Below are positions 40,132-49,041 of a DNA stretch of 64,000 nt, one piece after another. The notes beneath the pieces were generated by a model. It was given only the letters and a program-made list of their open reading frames with translations, did no database searches and was not told the DNA's origin. The DNA is taken from contig CAVPNH010000014.1 in the NCBI GenBank assembly GCA_963706755.1, positions 124,001-188,000 on the forward strand, read 5' to 3'. Within the stretch, counting starts at the first letter, position 1. Each line of letters starts with the position of its first letter. A program made the translations under genes and the position numbers. This DNA comes from RPQJ01 sp963706755. GTDB lineage: Bacteria > Pseudomonadota > Gammaproteobacteria > Steroidobacterales > Steroidobacteraceae.

Positions 40132-41103
40132 ATGGGCCTGAGAACATTCCTGGCGGAACTGCGGCACCGTGGCGTACTCAAGGTCGCGACGGCCTACCTC
40201 GCCACGGGCTGGGTGGTGCTGGAAGGCGTCAGCATCCTGTTTCACAACTTCGAGGCCCCGCATTGGGTGCTGAAGGTGTTCAGCACCCTGGTCGTACTTG
40301 GTTTTCCGCTGGCCTGCCTGATCGCCTGGGGATTTGAAGTAACGCCGCAGGGCGTGCGTCCCGTGCCGCCGGCAGGATCCACTTCTCCGGCGACACCGGG
40401 CAGGGCCGATCCATTCCTCGCGGCACTTCTTCTCGTGGTGTTCGCGCTCGTGACCGCGAGTCTCGCGCTCCACTGGCGGGATTCCACACGCGAGGCTGGG
40501 GCGCGACCGTCCGTTCCGGTCGTCGTCGTCATGGACACGTCGGCCCCGCACGGCGTTTACGACCAGGACACGCGTGACAACAGTGGGACGAACGCCGACG
40601 TCCTGAGTGAGATCTTGCGAGACCTCCCAATCGTCATACACAAGGAGACCGTGGGCGCGACCTGGGACAGGGAGGACCAGGTGCTCAAGCAGAGTCCGAA
40701 CCTCATCCTGATTCATCGTTCCGCGTTCTTTCATTCCATGAACCAGGAACTCGGATTCGGTTATCCCGGCGAGCCGGGATTCGACGAGGTGCGGGTGCGG
40801 CGGCTCTATGAAATCGCGCAGAACAAACTCTGCGCCTTCCTCGGTTTCCTGGGCCAGGAAGACCCGGAGACCCTGTTCCTCGTTTATGGCCGGGGCACTG
40901 GGGGCGACTGGGACGACGAGCAGGACAGGATCAATTGGGTCGAGCGTCTGGAAGGGAGATTTCCCTCACTGAAGGGTCGGGTGACCACCGTTGCCGTCCC
41001 GGGCGGTGTCGCCCAGGGTTCGCTGCACGACGAGAAGACCCGGCAGCTCTTCCGCCAGCGGGTGCAGGCGTTGCTGGGTCTGAACAAGGCCAGCCCGACC
41101 TGA
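40132..41103 (+). CDS. Membrane protein with TPR-protein-like N-terminal module and unrecognised C-terminus
   Basis: This 323-residue protein begins LRTFLAELRHRGVLKVATAY, with two membrane segments and GFPLACLIAWGFEVTPQGVRPVP, the same module as the gene at 35561. A third membrane segment lies near residues 101-120 (FLAALLLVVFALVTASLAL). Residues 125-323 form a soluble domain (VVVVMDTSAPHGVYD, LILIHRSAFFHSM, FLVYGRGTGGDWDDE, FPSLKGRVTTVAVPGG) with a strand/loop rhythm suggestive of a Rossmann-like or caspase-like fold. I do not recognise the family. Only 85 bases separate it from the broken sucA. Confidence 0.7.
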   Translation: MGLRTFLAELRHRGVLKVATAYLATGWVVLEGVSILFHNFEAPHWVLKVFSTLVVLGFPLACLIAWGFEVTPQGVRPVPPAGSTSPATPGRADPFLAALLLVVFALVTASLALHWRDSTREAGARPSVPVVVVMDTSAPHGVYDQDTRDNSGTNADVLSEILRDLPIVIHKETVGATWDREDQVLKQSPNLILIHRSAFFHSMNQELGFGYPGEPGFDEVRVRRLYEIAQNKLCAFLGFLGQEDPETLFLVYGRGTGGDWDDEQDRINWVERLEGRFPSLKGRVTTVAVPGGVAQGSLHDEKTRQLFRQRVQALLGLNKASPT

Positions 41104-41188
41104 AGCCCGCCGCTTTCGGTAAACTAACCGACCTTTGCGCAGGCCCGGCCGACCGGGCGAGCGACGCAACGTCGAGCACCGACCCACG

Positions 41189-42226
41189 ATGAGTGAATGC
41201 GAGGCTACGCGGTCGTCCACGCCGCTCGCGGCGGGCAACGCTCCCTACGTCGAGGAGATGTACGAGCGTTATCTCGCCGACCCGCACTCGGTGGACACCC
41301 GCTGGCGCGACTACTTCGGCGCCATGGGTGGCCTCGGATCCGACGTGGCCCACGGCCCACTCGTCGTGGATCTCGCCCGGCGTGCAAAGGCGCGTCACGC
41401 GGCAAAGGGCGCAACGGCTGTTTCGGCTGTCCCGGCCGGTGCCGAAGGTCCTCGGGCTCGATCACCTGGGCTTGACCGAGGCCGATCTCGACACCGAGTT
41501 CCACACGGGCAGCTGCAACGACGCGATCAAGCCGCGCCTCAAGCTGCGGGAGATCATCGCGCAGCTCAAGCACATCTACTGCGGAAGCATCGGCGCGGAA
41601 TTCGCCCACGTCTCGAACGAGACCGAGCGCCTGTGGCTGCAGGATTGCTTCCAGGTCGGACGCGTCCAGCAGCACTACTCGCCGGAGGCGAGGATGAACG
41701 TCCTCTGGGGCCTCACGATGGCCGAGGGACTCGAGCGCTATCTTGCGACGCGCTACCCGGCGCAGAAGCGTTTCTCGCTCGAAGGCGGCGACAGCCTGAT
41801 CCCGCTGCTCGAGGACCTGATCCAGACCAGCGGGGCACACGGTGTCGAGGACATCGTGATCGGCATGGCGCACCGCGGCCGGCTGAACGTGCTCGTGAAC
41901 GTGCTCGGCAAGGTGCCCGAAGCGCTCTTCTCCGAGTTCGAGGGCAACTACGACCTCAAGAAGCTCAAGGGCTCCGGCGACGTGAAGTACCACAAGGGCT
42001 ACTCCTGCGACGTGCGCACGCCCGGCGGCAACGTGCACATCGCGCTCGCCTTCAACCCATCGCACCTCGAGGTCGTCAACCCGGTGGTCGAGGGCTCGGT
42101 GCGCGCGCGCCAGGAGCGCCGCGGCGACGCCGCGGGCGACAAGGTGATGCCGGTGCTGATTCACGGCGATTCTGCATTCGCCGCACAGGGTGTCATCCAG
42201 GAAACGCTGCAGATGTCCCAGGCTCC
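41189..42226 (+). pseudogene. sucA: 2-oxoglutarate dehydrogenase E1, truncated and internally deleted
   Basis: The start (APYVEEMYERYLADPHSVDTRWRDYFG) is a normal SucA N-terminus. Near 41420 the frame changes and about 40-50 residues are missing (the RLINAYRxRGH helix of the family). The second frame then runs through LGLTEADLDTEFHTGSC, HIYCGSIGAEFAHV, GMAHRGRLNVLVNVLGK and NPSHLEVVNPVVEGSVRARQ to GDSAFAAQGVIQETLQMSQ, where homology stops at about 42226. The remaining 60% (including the thiamine-pyrophosphate half) is absent. No sucB follows, so this looks like a partial copy or remnant. Confidence 0.88.
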
Positions 42227-42291
42227 GGGCCTCGGGAGCAACGTACACGCTCTGGAACCACCAGAAGTCTCCGTTCCGCCAGTCGCCCCAG
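42227..42291 (-). pseudogene. GNAT acetyltransferase gene fragment
   Basis: The minus strand reads WGDWRNGDFWWFQSVYVAPE followed by ARSLG, the core strand and acetyl-CoA loop of a GNAT protein. It matches the intact GNAT gene (34827-34880) at 47 of 54 bases but is not the same copy. It directly abuts the end of the sucA remnant, and nothing GNAT-like continues on the other side. Confidence 0.7.
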
Positions 42292-42732
42292 ACGCCAGGG
42301 CATTCGAGGAGCGGATCCTGCGGGAACAGGAGTCTCGAGCGGCATACGGCTGCAACGTCAACCTGACCCTAGCCGAGGTCATTGACGCCTATGTTGCGTC
42401 GGATGAGTACGCCGCGCGCCCCCTCCGGTCCGACCGACCGATCGGCCTGCCACGCCCACTGGAAGAAGCTCTGGGGCCGACTGGAGGCTGGCGAGCCTCA
42501 ACCGGGCGGTCTACCGGCACGAGGCTGACCTGCTCGCCAAGGGCGACGGAGTTCTGCGGCTTCGGCGCGATCGAGCTGGCGATTTCGACCCAGCCGCCAC
42601 CCTTCGCCTGGAACACGTTGACCACCTGCACGTAGCGATCAGCCAGCAGGCGCACCGAGGCCACTTCTGGGAGCCGGCGGCTGCGAGCTTATCCTGATTG
42701 CCGCCATCGTCGTCCAACCGTAGTGTTTCCTC
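42292..42732. other. Scar region of unclear origin, possible efflux outer-membrane protein remnant
   Basis: No ORF here looks like a real gene. On the minus strand at about 42590-42664 the reading LADRYVQVVNVFQAKGGGWVE recalls the tail of NodT-type outer-membrane efflux proteins (which end in a ..ALGGGW motif). This is weak. The whole 42227-42732 stretch looks like a patchwork of gene ends. Confidence 0.3.
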
Positions 42733-43968
42733 ATGGCACATGCTCACGATGTTGAGTTGGGCGGATACCCGGCAGTAGGCGGGTGGCGCGGGGCCATGGC
42801 CATTGCCGGCCTGCTGCTGGCGGGCGCCGCCCAGGCCGGCGAGCCGGACCTCGCCAGGGCCGAGCAACTGCTGAAGGAGGGCCAGGCGGCAGAAGCCGTG
42901 GCGCTTTTCGAGCAGGCTCTCGAGGCCGACCCGAGTTCGGTCGGTGCGCATCTCGGGCTTGGCCGCGCCCTCTACGCGTCAGGTGAGTACGCGCGCGCGC
43001 GGATCGAATTCGAGTCGGTGCTGAAATTCGGCAACCTGCCGCGCGACATGCAGAGCCAGACGGAAGTCTATGACAAGGCGGCCGCGGACTACCTTGCCGG
43101 CCGGCGTTGGCAGCCGTTCTATTACGCCGAGACCGGTATCGGCAACTACCGGGAGAATGCCTCCAGCTCCACGGACATCTTTGGCGGCGCCGGCAATAAC
43201 GATACGTTCCTGCCCGTGCGCGTCGGCGGTGGCGTGAACGCGAGCTTGGGCGAGCGGTACTCGTTCACGGGCACGCTCGATTACCGCTTCCGCTGGTACG
43301 ACGACAGTGACCGGCGCAACGACTCGGACCTGCGCTGGAACGTCAATCTCAGTCGCCCGGTGGACGACGACAACCTGCGCTTCGGCATGCGCGGCCGCGT
43401 CAGCTATCGCGGCGACAGCCAGTACCGCAACGACTGGGGCGCGTTCGCCGATTATCGCATCGGGTTTGGCGACAACGACCAGGTCACCATCGCTGGCGAA
43501 GTCCGCGAACGCAGGTACCCACCGGGGCCGCTGCGCAGCCGCACTCGCGACATTGCCGAACTCACCGCCAGCTGGACGCACTCGCTGCCGAATGGCCGGA
43601 CGTCCTTCACGTTCGGCGGGCAACTGACGCAGGAATGGGCGACGCAGGAACGTCCGGACGGGAATGCCTCGTTCTGGGGCGTCAACGGCGAAGTCGACCA
43701 TTCGTTCGGCGACACGCTCGACGGGCTTTTCTGGTGGTCCTACGTCAACGAGTCCTACGACGACGAGCGCCCGGACTTCAGCACGGACGCCGGCCTGCTC
43801 AAGGCCCGCAACGACGACCTGTGGAATTTCGGCGCCAGCCTGGTCTGGGGCTTCGCGCGCGGCTGGTCGCTGCGGCCCACGTTGGAGTACAACTGGGAAG
43901 ACAGCAACATCGACGAGCTGGCTTACAGCTCGACAGAATACTGGCTGACGGTCCGCAAGTCGTTCTAG
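42733..43968 (+). CDS. TPR plus outer-membrane beta-barrel protein (Slam-like)
   Basis: This 411-residue protein has a signal peptide (GWRGAMAIAGLLLAGAAQA), about 90 residues of TPR (AEQLLKEGQAAEAVALFEQALEADP, SGEYARARIEFESVL), then a barrel of alternating aromatic strands (YSFTGTLDYRFRWYDD, LRFGMRGRVSYRGD, DQVTIAGEVRERRYP, RTSFTFGGQLTQEW) ending YWLTVRKSF with a C-terminal Phe for BAM recognition. A TPR domain fused to a barrel is the layout of surface lipoprotein assembly modulators and polysaccharide export porins. Specific role unknown. Confidence 0.72.
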   Translation: MAHAHDVELGGYPAVGGWRGAMAIAGLLLAGAAQAGEPDLARAEQLLKEGQAAEAVALFEQALEADPSSVGAHLGLGRALYASGEYARARIEFESVLKFGNLPRDMQSQTEVYDKAAADYLAGRRWQPFYYAETGIGNYRENASSSTDIFGGAGNNDTFLPVRVGGGVNASLGERYSFTGTLDYRFRWYDDSDRRNDSDLRWNVNLSRPVDDDNLRFGMRGRVSYRGDSQYRNDWGAFADYRIGFGDNDQVTIAGEVRERRYPPGPLRSRTRDIAELTASWTHSLPNGRTSFTFGGQLTQEWATQERPDGNASFWGVNGEVDHSFGDTLDGLFWWSYVNESYDDERPDFSTDAGLLKARNDDLWNFGASLVWGFARGWSLRPTLEYNWEDSNIDELAYSSTEYWLTVRKSF

Positions 43969-43981
43969 GCAGCAGCCAGGC

Positions 43982-44452
43982 TCATTTAGGTTCGTCGGGT
44001 ACCGCCGGATCCCGGTTGACCAGATCGGCGTCGTGCAGGTCGCGCTTGGATTCCTTTACGACCCGCGTGTTGATCGGACGGATCGTGTCGATCCTGCACA
44101 TGCCCAGGCTACCCGCGCCGCCACGTCTCTGGACTACTACGCTGTCCAATCCCGCCGCGACCCGGTCATTGCGAGTGGTGAGACCGATCGACGACGCGAC
44201 GGCCATTTCGGGACATTGATTCGCCAGCTCCAGCAGGAATCCCTGGTTCATGCTGGTCCAGGCCGTCAGCGCGCTGTCGCCAAGTGCTCGCCAACCCCAC
44301 AACCGCGCGGGGCTGTGGAAGCTGCGGACGGGCTCGCCTGCGTTCGCTCGATAGAACTCGAGTCGCTCGGCTGGAGTCGTCCGGGGCGGCGTGGCGCAGG
44401 CAGTCACGAGGGCCAAGGCACCCAGCAGCGTCAAAGTCCTGCGCACGGACAT
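43982..44452 (-). CDS. DUF6491-type lipoprotein
   Basis: This 156-residue protein has signal and lipobox (RRTLTLLGALALVTACATPP, Cys near residue 19). Mature part: FYRANAGEPVRSFHSPARLWGWRALGD, ALTAWTSMNQGFLLELANQC, CRIDTIRP. The layout matches small periplasmic lipoproteins labelled DUF6491. ATG 44452 chosen to give the signal sequence. Function unknown. Confidence 0.7.
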   Translation of the reverse strand: MSVRRTLTLLGALALVTACATPPRTTPAERLEFYRANAGEPVRSFHSPARLWGWRALGDSALTAWTSMNQGFLLELANQCPEMAVASSIGLTTRNDRVAAGLDSVVVQRRGGAGSLGMCRIDTIRPINTRVVKESKRDLHDADLVNRDPAVPDEPK

Positions 44453-44868
44453 TTCCCTGTTTCCTTCTGCCAACAAGGGTTTTGGCGACCATTGACTGGC
44501 AGGGACATAGCCATGGTCGAAGGATGGGTGCGCCATTGCACCGCTGAGGCAGCTTACCATTCGCACTCGAGGTCCGCAGCAACCCGGGGCAGTCGAGACG
44601 CCAGTCGCACTTCAGCATTTGGCACACTCCAGGAACGGCATTCATGAACAGCTGCTCCACCGCGGACGTCGTGAACGAAGAGAAGACCTCCCGGCTGCCG
44701 ATGATGTCGCGCACAACGGCGACACCGGAGCAGGGCGGCTACCCAGCCACAAGCCCGACGACGTCCCGGATTGATCCTCGGGCGGCCGCGTCTCGCGCAG
44801 TTTCGCGCTCCGGGGAATCCGCGTTAATATCAAAACATAAGTGTCCATTGCAAGATCAGGGAGACGAC
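44453..44868. other. 416-bp intergenic region, no gene seen
   Basis: Divergent promoters are expected here. An AT-rich island (GCGTTAATATCAAAACATAA, 44821-44840) lies 30 bases before the LapA-like start and could be its promoter. Small ORFs here look like noise. Confidence 0.45.
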
Positions 44869-45090
44869 ATGCGTTACGTCTACATGGCGCTCATTGCCAT
44901 CCTCGCCGCCATTATCATCCTGTTCAAGTTCCAGAATCTGGAGTCAGTCACCGTCTCGTTGTTCTCGGCAAGCGTCACGATGCCGGTTTCGGTGCTGGTC
45001 CTGCTCGTCTACGTCCTCGGCATGCTCACCGGCGGCTTCCTGCTCGCTCTATTGCGTGCCTGGGTCCACGGCGCCACTCGGCGCTACTAG
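44869..45090 (+). CDS. LapA-like small membrane protein
   Basis: This 73-residue protein has two membrane segments (residues 3-20 and 36-62) separated by FQNLESVTVSLFSASVTMP, the N-x-x-x-V-x-V-x-L pattern of LapA/YciS domains. AGGGAG lies six bases before ATG 44869. E. coli LapA partners with LapB in LPS regulation; no lapB is next to it here. It precedes the ceramidase-like gene by 12 bases. Confidence 0.75.
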   Translation: MRYVYMALIAILAAIIILFKFQNLESVTVSLFSASVTMPVSVLVLLVYVLGMLTGGFLLALLRAWVHGATRRY

Positions 45091-45102
45091 GCTGCACAGG
45101 GC

Positions 45103-45894
45103 ATGGCGACGCGCACCCGCTACATCGTAGGGTTCACGGTGCTGAGCGTGCTAGCGGCCTTCCTGCTGCCGGCCATGCCCCAGCCCGTCTGGTACCACGA
45201 TTTCGCTGATCACCGGGAGATGCTCGGGGTCGCCAATTTCCTCGACGTGGCGTCCAACGCGGCATTCGTGCTGGCTGGACTCGCTGGCTTTGCTGTCGTC
45301 CTGCGGCCACGCACGGAGTTTGTGTCGAACAGTGAGCGCTGGCCGTACGCGGTGTTCTTTGCCGGCATCGTGTTGACCGGGCTCGGCTCCGCCTATTATC
45401 ACCTCGTGCCCGACAACGAGCGGCTGTTCTGGGACCGCCTGCCGATGACCATCGCCTTCATGTCGCTGATCGCCGCGCAGGTGGTCGATCGCATCGACAC
45501 CAGGAAGGGGCTTGCCCTGCTGGTGCCGATGCTGCTGGTGGGGGCGGCATCGGTCCTCTACTGGCGGGCGACGGAGCGGGCGGGCGCGGGCAACGTCATG
45601 CCTTACGCCGTGCTGCAGGGATACTCGGTGGTGATCCTGTTCCTGATGGCGCTGCTGCAGCCCTCGCGCTACACGCGGGGCAACGACATCTACTGGGTAT
45701 TCGCGGGATATGTGCTCGCGAAGCTGCTGGAAACGTTCGACCGGCAACTGCTTTTACTCGGCCACGTGGTCAGCGGCCACACGCTCAAGCACCTCGCAGC
45801 CGCCTTCGCTGGCCTGGTAGTTGCCCGCATGCTGTTGCTGCGCAGCCTGCAGCCGCAATCACCTGGCGCTCGCCTCAGCGACGTTGCGCCTTGA
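45103..45894 (+). CDS. CREST-superfamily (alkaline ceramidase-like) membrane hydrolase
   Basis: This 263-residue protein has about seven membrane segments. CREST motifs are visible: a Ser/Asn region (ANFLDVASNAAFVLAGLAG), SAYYHLVPDNERLFWDRLPMT with His and Asp, and the C-terminal HTLKHLAAA His pair; these are the metal ligands of ceramidases and PAQR relatives. A bacterial lipid amide hydrolase is plausible, but the substrate is unknown. It ends convergently, overlapping the META lipoprotein by 20 bases. Confidence 0.75.
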   Translation: MATRTRYIVGFTVLSVLAAFLLPAMPQPVWYHDFADHREMLGVANFLDVASNAAFVLAGLAGFAVVLRPRTEFVSNSERWPYAVFFAGIVLTGLGSAYYHLVPDNERLFWDRLPMTIAFMSLIAAQVVDRIDTRKGLALLVPMLLVGAASVLYWRATERAGAGNVMPYAVLQGYSVVILFLMALLQPSRYTRGNDIYWVFAGYVLAKLLETFDRQLLLLGHVVSGHTLKHLAAAFAGLVVARMLLLRSLQPQSPGARLSDVAP

Positions 45895-46627
45895 TGGTGC
45901 GCCCGTCGCCGGTCTTGAGAAGCAGGGCGCTGTCGGCCGCGATTGAGAAGTTCTGCACGCCGCCGAGCGCGTCGAGGAACCTGCGTTCCTGGTCCATCAG
46001 CGCCGCGTCGCACATCATCATGGTGCCGGCCACCTCGGAAATGGCGAGTCCTTCCCCCGACAGCGTGTAGGCGCTCGTGAAACTGTTACAGGAGGCGTGA
46101 CCCGAGATCCGGCCGTCCGGCGTGAAATTGAGTGTTACCTTCGAGCCGCCAACGAGCGGAGCTCCGCCGATTTCCACGACCGGCCACTCGGCGCCCTGCA
46201 GCAGGGACGCGGGTTCGCCGCCGCAGCCGGTCAGGGTCTTCCCCCCGACGACCACGGTTACCGACTGCGGGTGCGGCATGCCGCTCATCGAATCCACGCA
46301 CAGCTGGTTGACGATCGTCGCCGTCAGCTCTCCCTGGTCGGTGCGGGCGACGTACTTCGTTGTCGCGTTCGAGACCTGGGCTGTCGGCGTGGCCGCGACC
46401 AGTCGGTCCTGCCCGAAGTTCGTCAGCAAGGTCATTTCTGCGCTGCCGATGTCCAGCCGCCAGCTGGGCTCATTGCCGGTGGCGCGGAAGGGCGTGGGGG
46501 CCGTTGACGGCGATTGAGCCTGTGCGACCGCCGGGGTCGCAGTGGCGCTGCCGCGGGAGGTGGCGCAACTCGCCAGCGCCGTCGTCAACGCAACACAAAT
46601 CACCGCAATCGTCAGCACACGCAACAT
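45875..46627 (-). CDS. META-domain (HslJ-like) lipoprotein
   Basis: This 250-residue protein has a lipobox (LTTALASCATS, Cys21). Residues about 45-135 form a COG3650-like region (FRATGNEPSWRLDIG) and residues 145-250 a META domain (LNFTPDGRISGHASCNSFTSAYTL, GTMMMCDAALMDQERRFLDAL). META proteins such as HslJ are linked to motility or drug tolerance; the precise role is unknown. Confidence 0.82.
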   Translation of the reverse strand: MLRVLTIAVICVALTTALASCATSRGSATATPAVAQAQSPSTAPTPFRATGNEPSWRLDIGSAEMTLLTNFGQDRLVAATPTAQVSNATTKYVARTDQGELTATIVNQLCVDSMSGMPHPQSVTVVVGGKTLTGCGGEPASLLQGAEWPVVEIGGAPLVGGSKVTLNFTPDGRISGHASCNSFTSAYTLSGEGLAISEVAGTMMMCDAALMDQERRFLDALGGVQNFSIAADSALLLKTGDGRTIKAQRR

Positions 46628-46738
46628 GACCGGACCCTCCGTGCCTGGATGAAAATCCTGACTAGCCTGGCAGCAATCAATCTAGCAGCGGCTCGGGGGA
46701 AAGGGGAACCGAGACGATGTTACCCGGGACCGAGTGGC

Positions 46739-47086
46739 TCACCCGGCCGCGCGATCTTCCGCCTCCGCCAGGTCACGTTCGAGGAAGAAATTGACGAATG
46801 TGCGAATCGCCGCAATGGCAGCAAGCTGCCCTATTTCATCCCAGCTCGGTGAGAAGGCGGTGCCGATGATGTCGGCAGCAAGCTGGAAGGTCAACCCCGC
46901 GACCAGCCAGCGCGCATATTGAACGTAGCCACTGCGGAAATGGTGGCCAGTCGCCGACGGGGCGACCATCGCGCGCAGGCTGCGTACGAAGGCCTGGATG
47001 GTCCCGAAGGCCACGACCAGCAGCGCCATGACCTGAATGATCGTGACTACGTTGAGGGCGATGACAGTCAGCCAGTCTTTCATCAA
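46739..47086 (-). CDS. DUF1622 family membrane protein
   Basis: This 115-residue protein has two or three membrane segments and the segment RWLVAGLTFQLAADIIGTAFSPSWDEIGQLAAIAAIRTFVNFFLERD, typical of DUF1622, here in pieces: LTFQLAADIIGTA and IRTFVNFFLERD. Function unknown. It is isolated by about 100 bases on both sides. Confidence 0.85.
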   Translation of the reverse strand: MMKDWLTVIALNVVTIIQVMALLVVAFGTIQAFVRSLRAMVAPSATGHHFRSGYVQYARWLVAGLTFQLAADIIGTAFSPSWDEIGQLAAIAAIRTFVNFFLERDLAEAEDRAAG

Positions 47087-47186
47087 GTTCTCCTGTATCG
47101 CTCAGGACTGACGGAGCTTCGAGCAACGGGTGCGCAATGGCTCATGGTGGCCGTCGCTGCGTTCGTGACTCCGCGGCGACGTAGCC

Positions 47187-48824
47187 TCAGCGCTTCAAGC
47201 CCCATTCATGGAGTTTCTTCGCAGCGGTGCCGAACTGACCCAGCTGGTAGACGGCTGCGCCTGCCGGCGAGAATGTGAACGACTCAAACGGTTCAGCGAG
47301 CATCTTGTCGAGGTAACCACGGGGCGCAACGCCCGTGGTGACGTGCGGGTCGAAATGCTCGCCGGACGATTTCGGCACAAATGTCGCAACGTAGTCGATC
47401 AGAAGCGGGTCGATGACGGGATCATCCGGCGTCGTTGCAAAGGCGTCCGAGAGTCCGGTCGGCATAGTGAACGGGGCCACGGCATCAATCAAGTTCTGCT
47501 GCAGCTCGCGCAACTCAGGAGTCGGCCTGGCGACAATTCCGGCCAGTCCAATGGGGCCGCTCGGGATGTAGTAATACTTGAAAGCCTCTAACTGCAAGCC
47601 GAGCACATTGGTGCCCGCGAAAACCTTGCCGGCGGCAGCATAGATCTTGTCGAGGTCCGCCGTGCGAACGAAACGCTGCAGGAGCGTGACGTGGGGGCGG
47701 TGCGTCGCATCCAGCGGGAAACCCTTCGGGAAAACCTTGAGCAGACGGGCGTTGTTGGCTTCGCAACGCTGGAGCATCGTGGCGTCAGGCTCCAGCAGGA
47801 TGTTGATGGCGGTGACCGAGTTCGGCTCGAACGGGAAGACCTGCGTCCAATCGTCCTTCATGCTGACGACGGTCCAGCCGGCTCTCTTCGCCTGCTCGTA
47901 AAGAGCCGGCGTGAAGGCCCCGAGCTGGGGCGTGGGCAAGCCCTGTGCCGGGCCGTATGCGTATTCGCGTGCCGCGTCATCGTGCAGCACCAGCAGTCCG
48001 AAGCGCGCGCCGCCGCTGCCCATTGTGTATTCCAGCATCTGCTGGTCACCGACGGAGTTGCCGAAGGCTGCAGTGGGCGCGCGACCGATGTGCTGGTGGA
48101 TGGTGACTGGCTTGCCGGCCTTGTCATTGTTGAAGTTCAAGTGCGGCAGGCGCATTAGAACCGGCTTTCCGTCGCGCAGCTCGAATTTGGTCTTGATGCT
48201 GCTGCCAATGACCTGCTCGGGTGTGACGCCGTAGATGCGCTCACCCCATTGGCGCACGAACTCGATGCCGCCGCCCGTGACGATGTAGTTCCTGAACCCG
48301 TTGGCGCGCAGGTAAGCGAGCAGCTCGAGCATCGGCTGGTAGGTCATTTCGGTGAAGAGCCTGCCGATCTTCGGATGCCTTGCCGTGGCAATCCAATCCT
48401 CCACGATCCGCCCGAACTCCACGGTGGTCATGCCCGCGTGGGTGGCCATGACTATTTCGAGCAGCGCCTCGTCACCGCCGGCGATCGTGGCCTTCAGATC
48501 CCCCTTGAGCAGCGAGGCGAACGGTTCCGTGGTCTTCCATTCGGGGTGCTGCGACTCAAGGGCCTTCACACGGTCGAGTGCGAAATACACTTGCACGGGA
48601 ACCGGCGTCTCGCACCAGAGTGTCCCGTCGTTATCGAAGGTGGCGATCCGTTCGGGGACGGGGACAAAAAATGGCGAGCCTTCCTTCGTCACCTTCTCGA
48701 CGAAGCTGAAGATTCCCTGCTTCGCGGGCCCGTCGTTCCAGGACGGAAGAGGGTCGGCGGCCACGGCCACTTTTGCGAGCGATGGCGGAGCAATGGCAAC
48801 TTCGGGAAGCGGGTCTTTCGTCAT
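47187..48824 (-). CDS. HAD-family phosphatase fused to a 2H-phosphoesterase-like domain
   Basis: This 545-residue cytosolic protein has an N-terminal HAD domain with nucleophile motif FDNDGTLW (Asp64, Asp66), a Thr-containing VTGGGIEFVRQWG loop and the metal-binding AFGNSVGDQQML. The second half (from about residue 330, TAINILLEPDATMLQRCEANNARLL) has two H-x-T motifs, PHVTLLQRF and PHVTTGVAP, which define 2H phosphoesterases (2'-5' RNA ligase, CPDase). No signal peptide. ATG 48824 has AGGA eight bases upstream. It is third in line after the maturase and sulfatase. Substrates unknown. Confidence 0.8.
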   Translation of the reverse strand: MTKDPLPEVAIAPPSLAKVAVAADPLPSWNDGPAKQGIFSFVEKVTKEGSPFFVPVPERIATFDNDGTLWCETPVPVQVYFALDRVKALESQHPEWKTTEPFASLLKGDLKATIAGGDEALLEIVMATHAGMTTVEFGRIVEDWIATARHPKIGRLFTEMTYQPMLELLAYLRANGFRNYIVTGGGIEFVRQWGERIYGVTPEQVIGSSIKTKFELRDGKPVLMRLPHLNFNNDKAGKPVTIHQHIGRAPTAAFGNSVGDQQMLEYTMGSGGARFGLLVLHDDAAREYAYGPAQGLPTPQLGAFTPALYEQAKRAGWTVVSMKDDWTQVFPFEPNSVTAINILLEPDATMLQRCEANNARLLKVFPKGFPLDATHRPHVTLLQRFVRTADLDKIYAAAGKVFAGTNVLGLQLEAFKYYYIPSGPIGLAGIVARPTPELRELQQNLIDAVAPFTMPTGLSDAFATTPDDPVIDPLLIDYVATFVPKSSGEHFDPHVTTGVAPRGYLDKMLAEPFESFTFSPAGAAVYQLGQFGTAAKKLHEWGLKR

Positions 48825-49000
48825 GGCAATTTCCTGGCCATTGATGATGTCCTGCAGCGGGTACACCCCGGCCCGGCCGCAGAGCGCTTCAGCGGCAGTT
48901 GCTGCAACTCGAGCCTGTCAATCCGGCGCCTGCGCCCACCGCTCGCGCCACCAAGGCGGCGTCCGGGACAGGTGCCTGGTGTTTTCGAAATGAAATCCGG

Positions 49001-49035
49001 GCGGACCCCCATCGTTGCATCCGATGGGGGTCCGC
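49001..49035 (-). terminator. Strong hairpin downstream of the sulfatase gene
   Basis: A perfect 14-bp stem (GCGGACCCCCATCG / CGATGGGGGTCCGC) with a 7-base loop lies six bases after the sulfatase stop. No strong U tract follows, so it may attenuate rather than fully stop read-through into the HAD-2H gene. Confidence 0.6.
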
Positions 49036-49041
49036 CGCGGG

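Noticed and set aside
42227..42732. Insertion sequence or integrase at the sucA junction
   Set aside because: No transposase or integrase motif, no terminal inverted repeats and no target duplication seen; only gene fragments.
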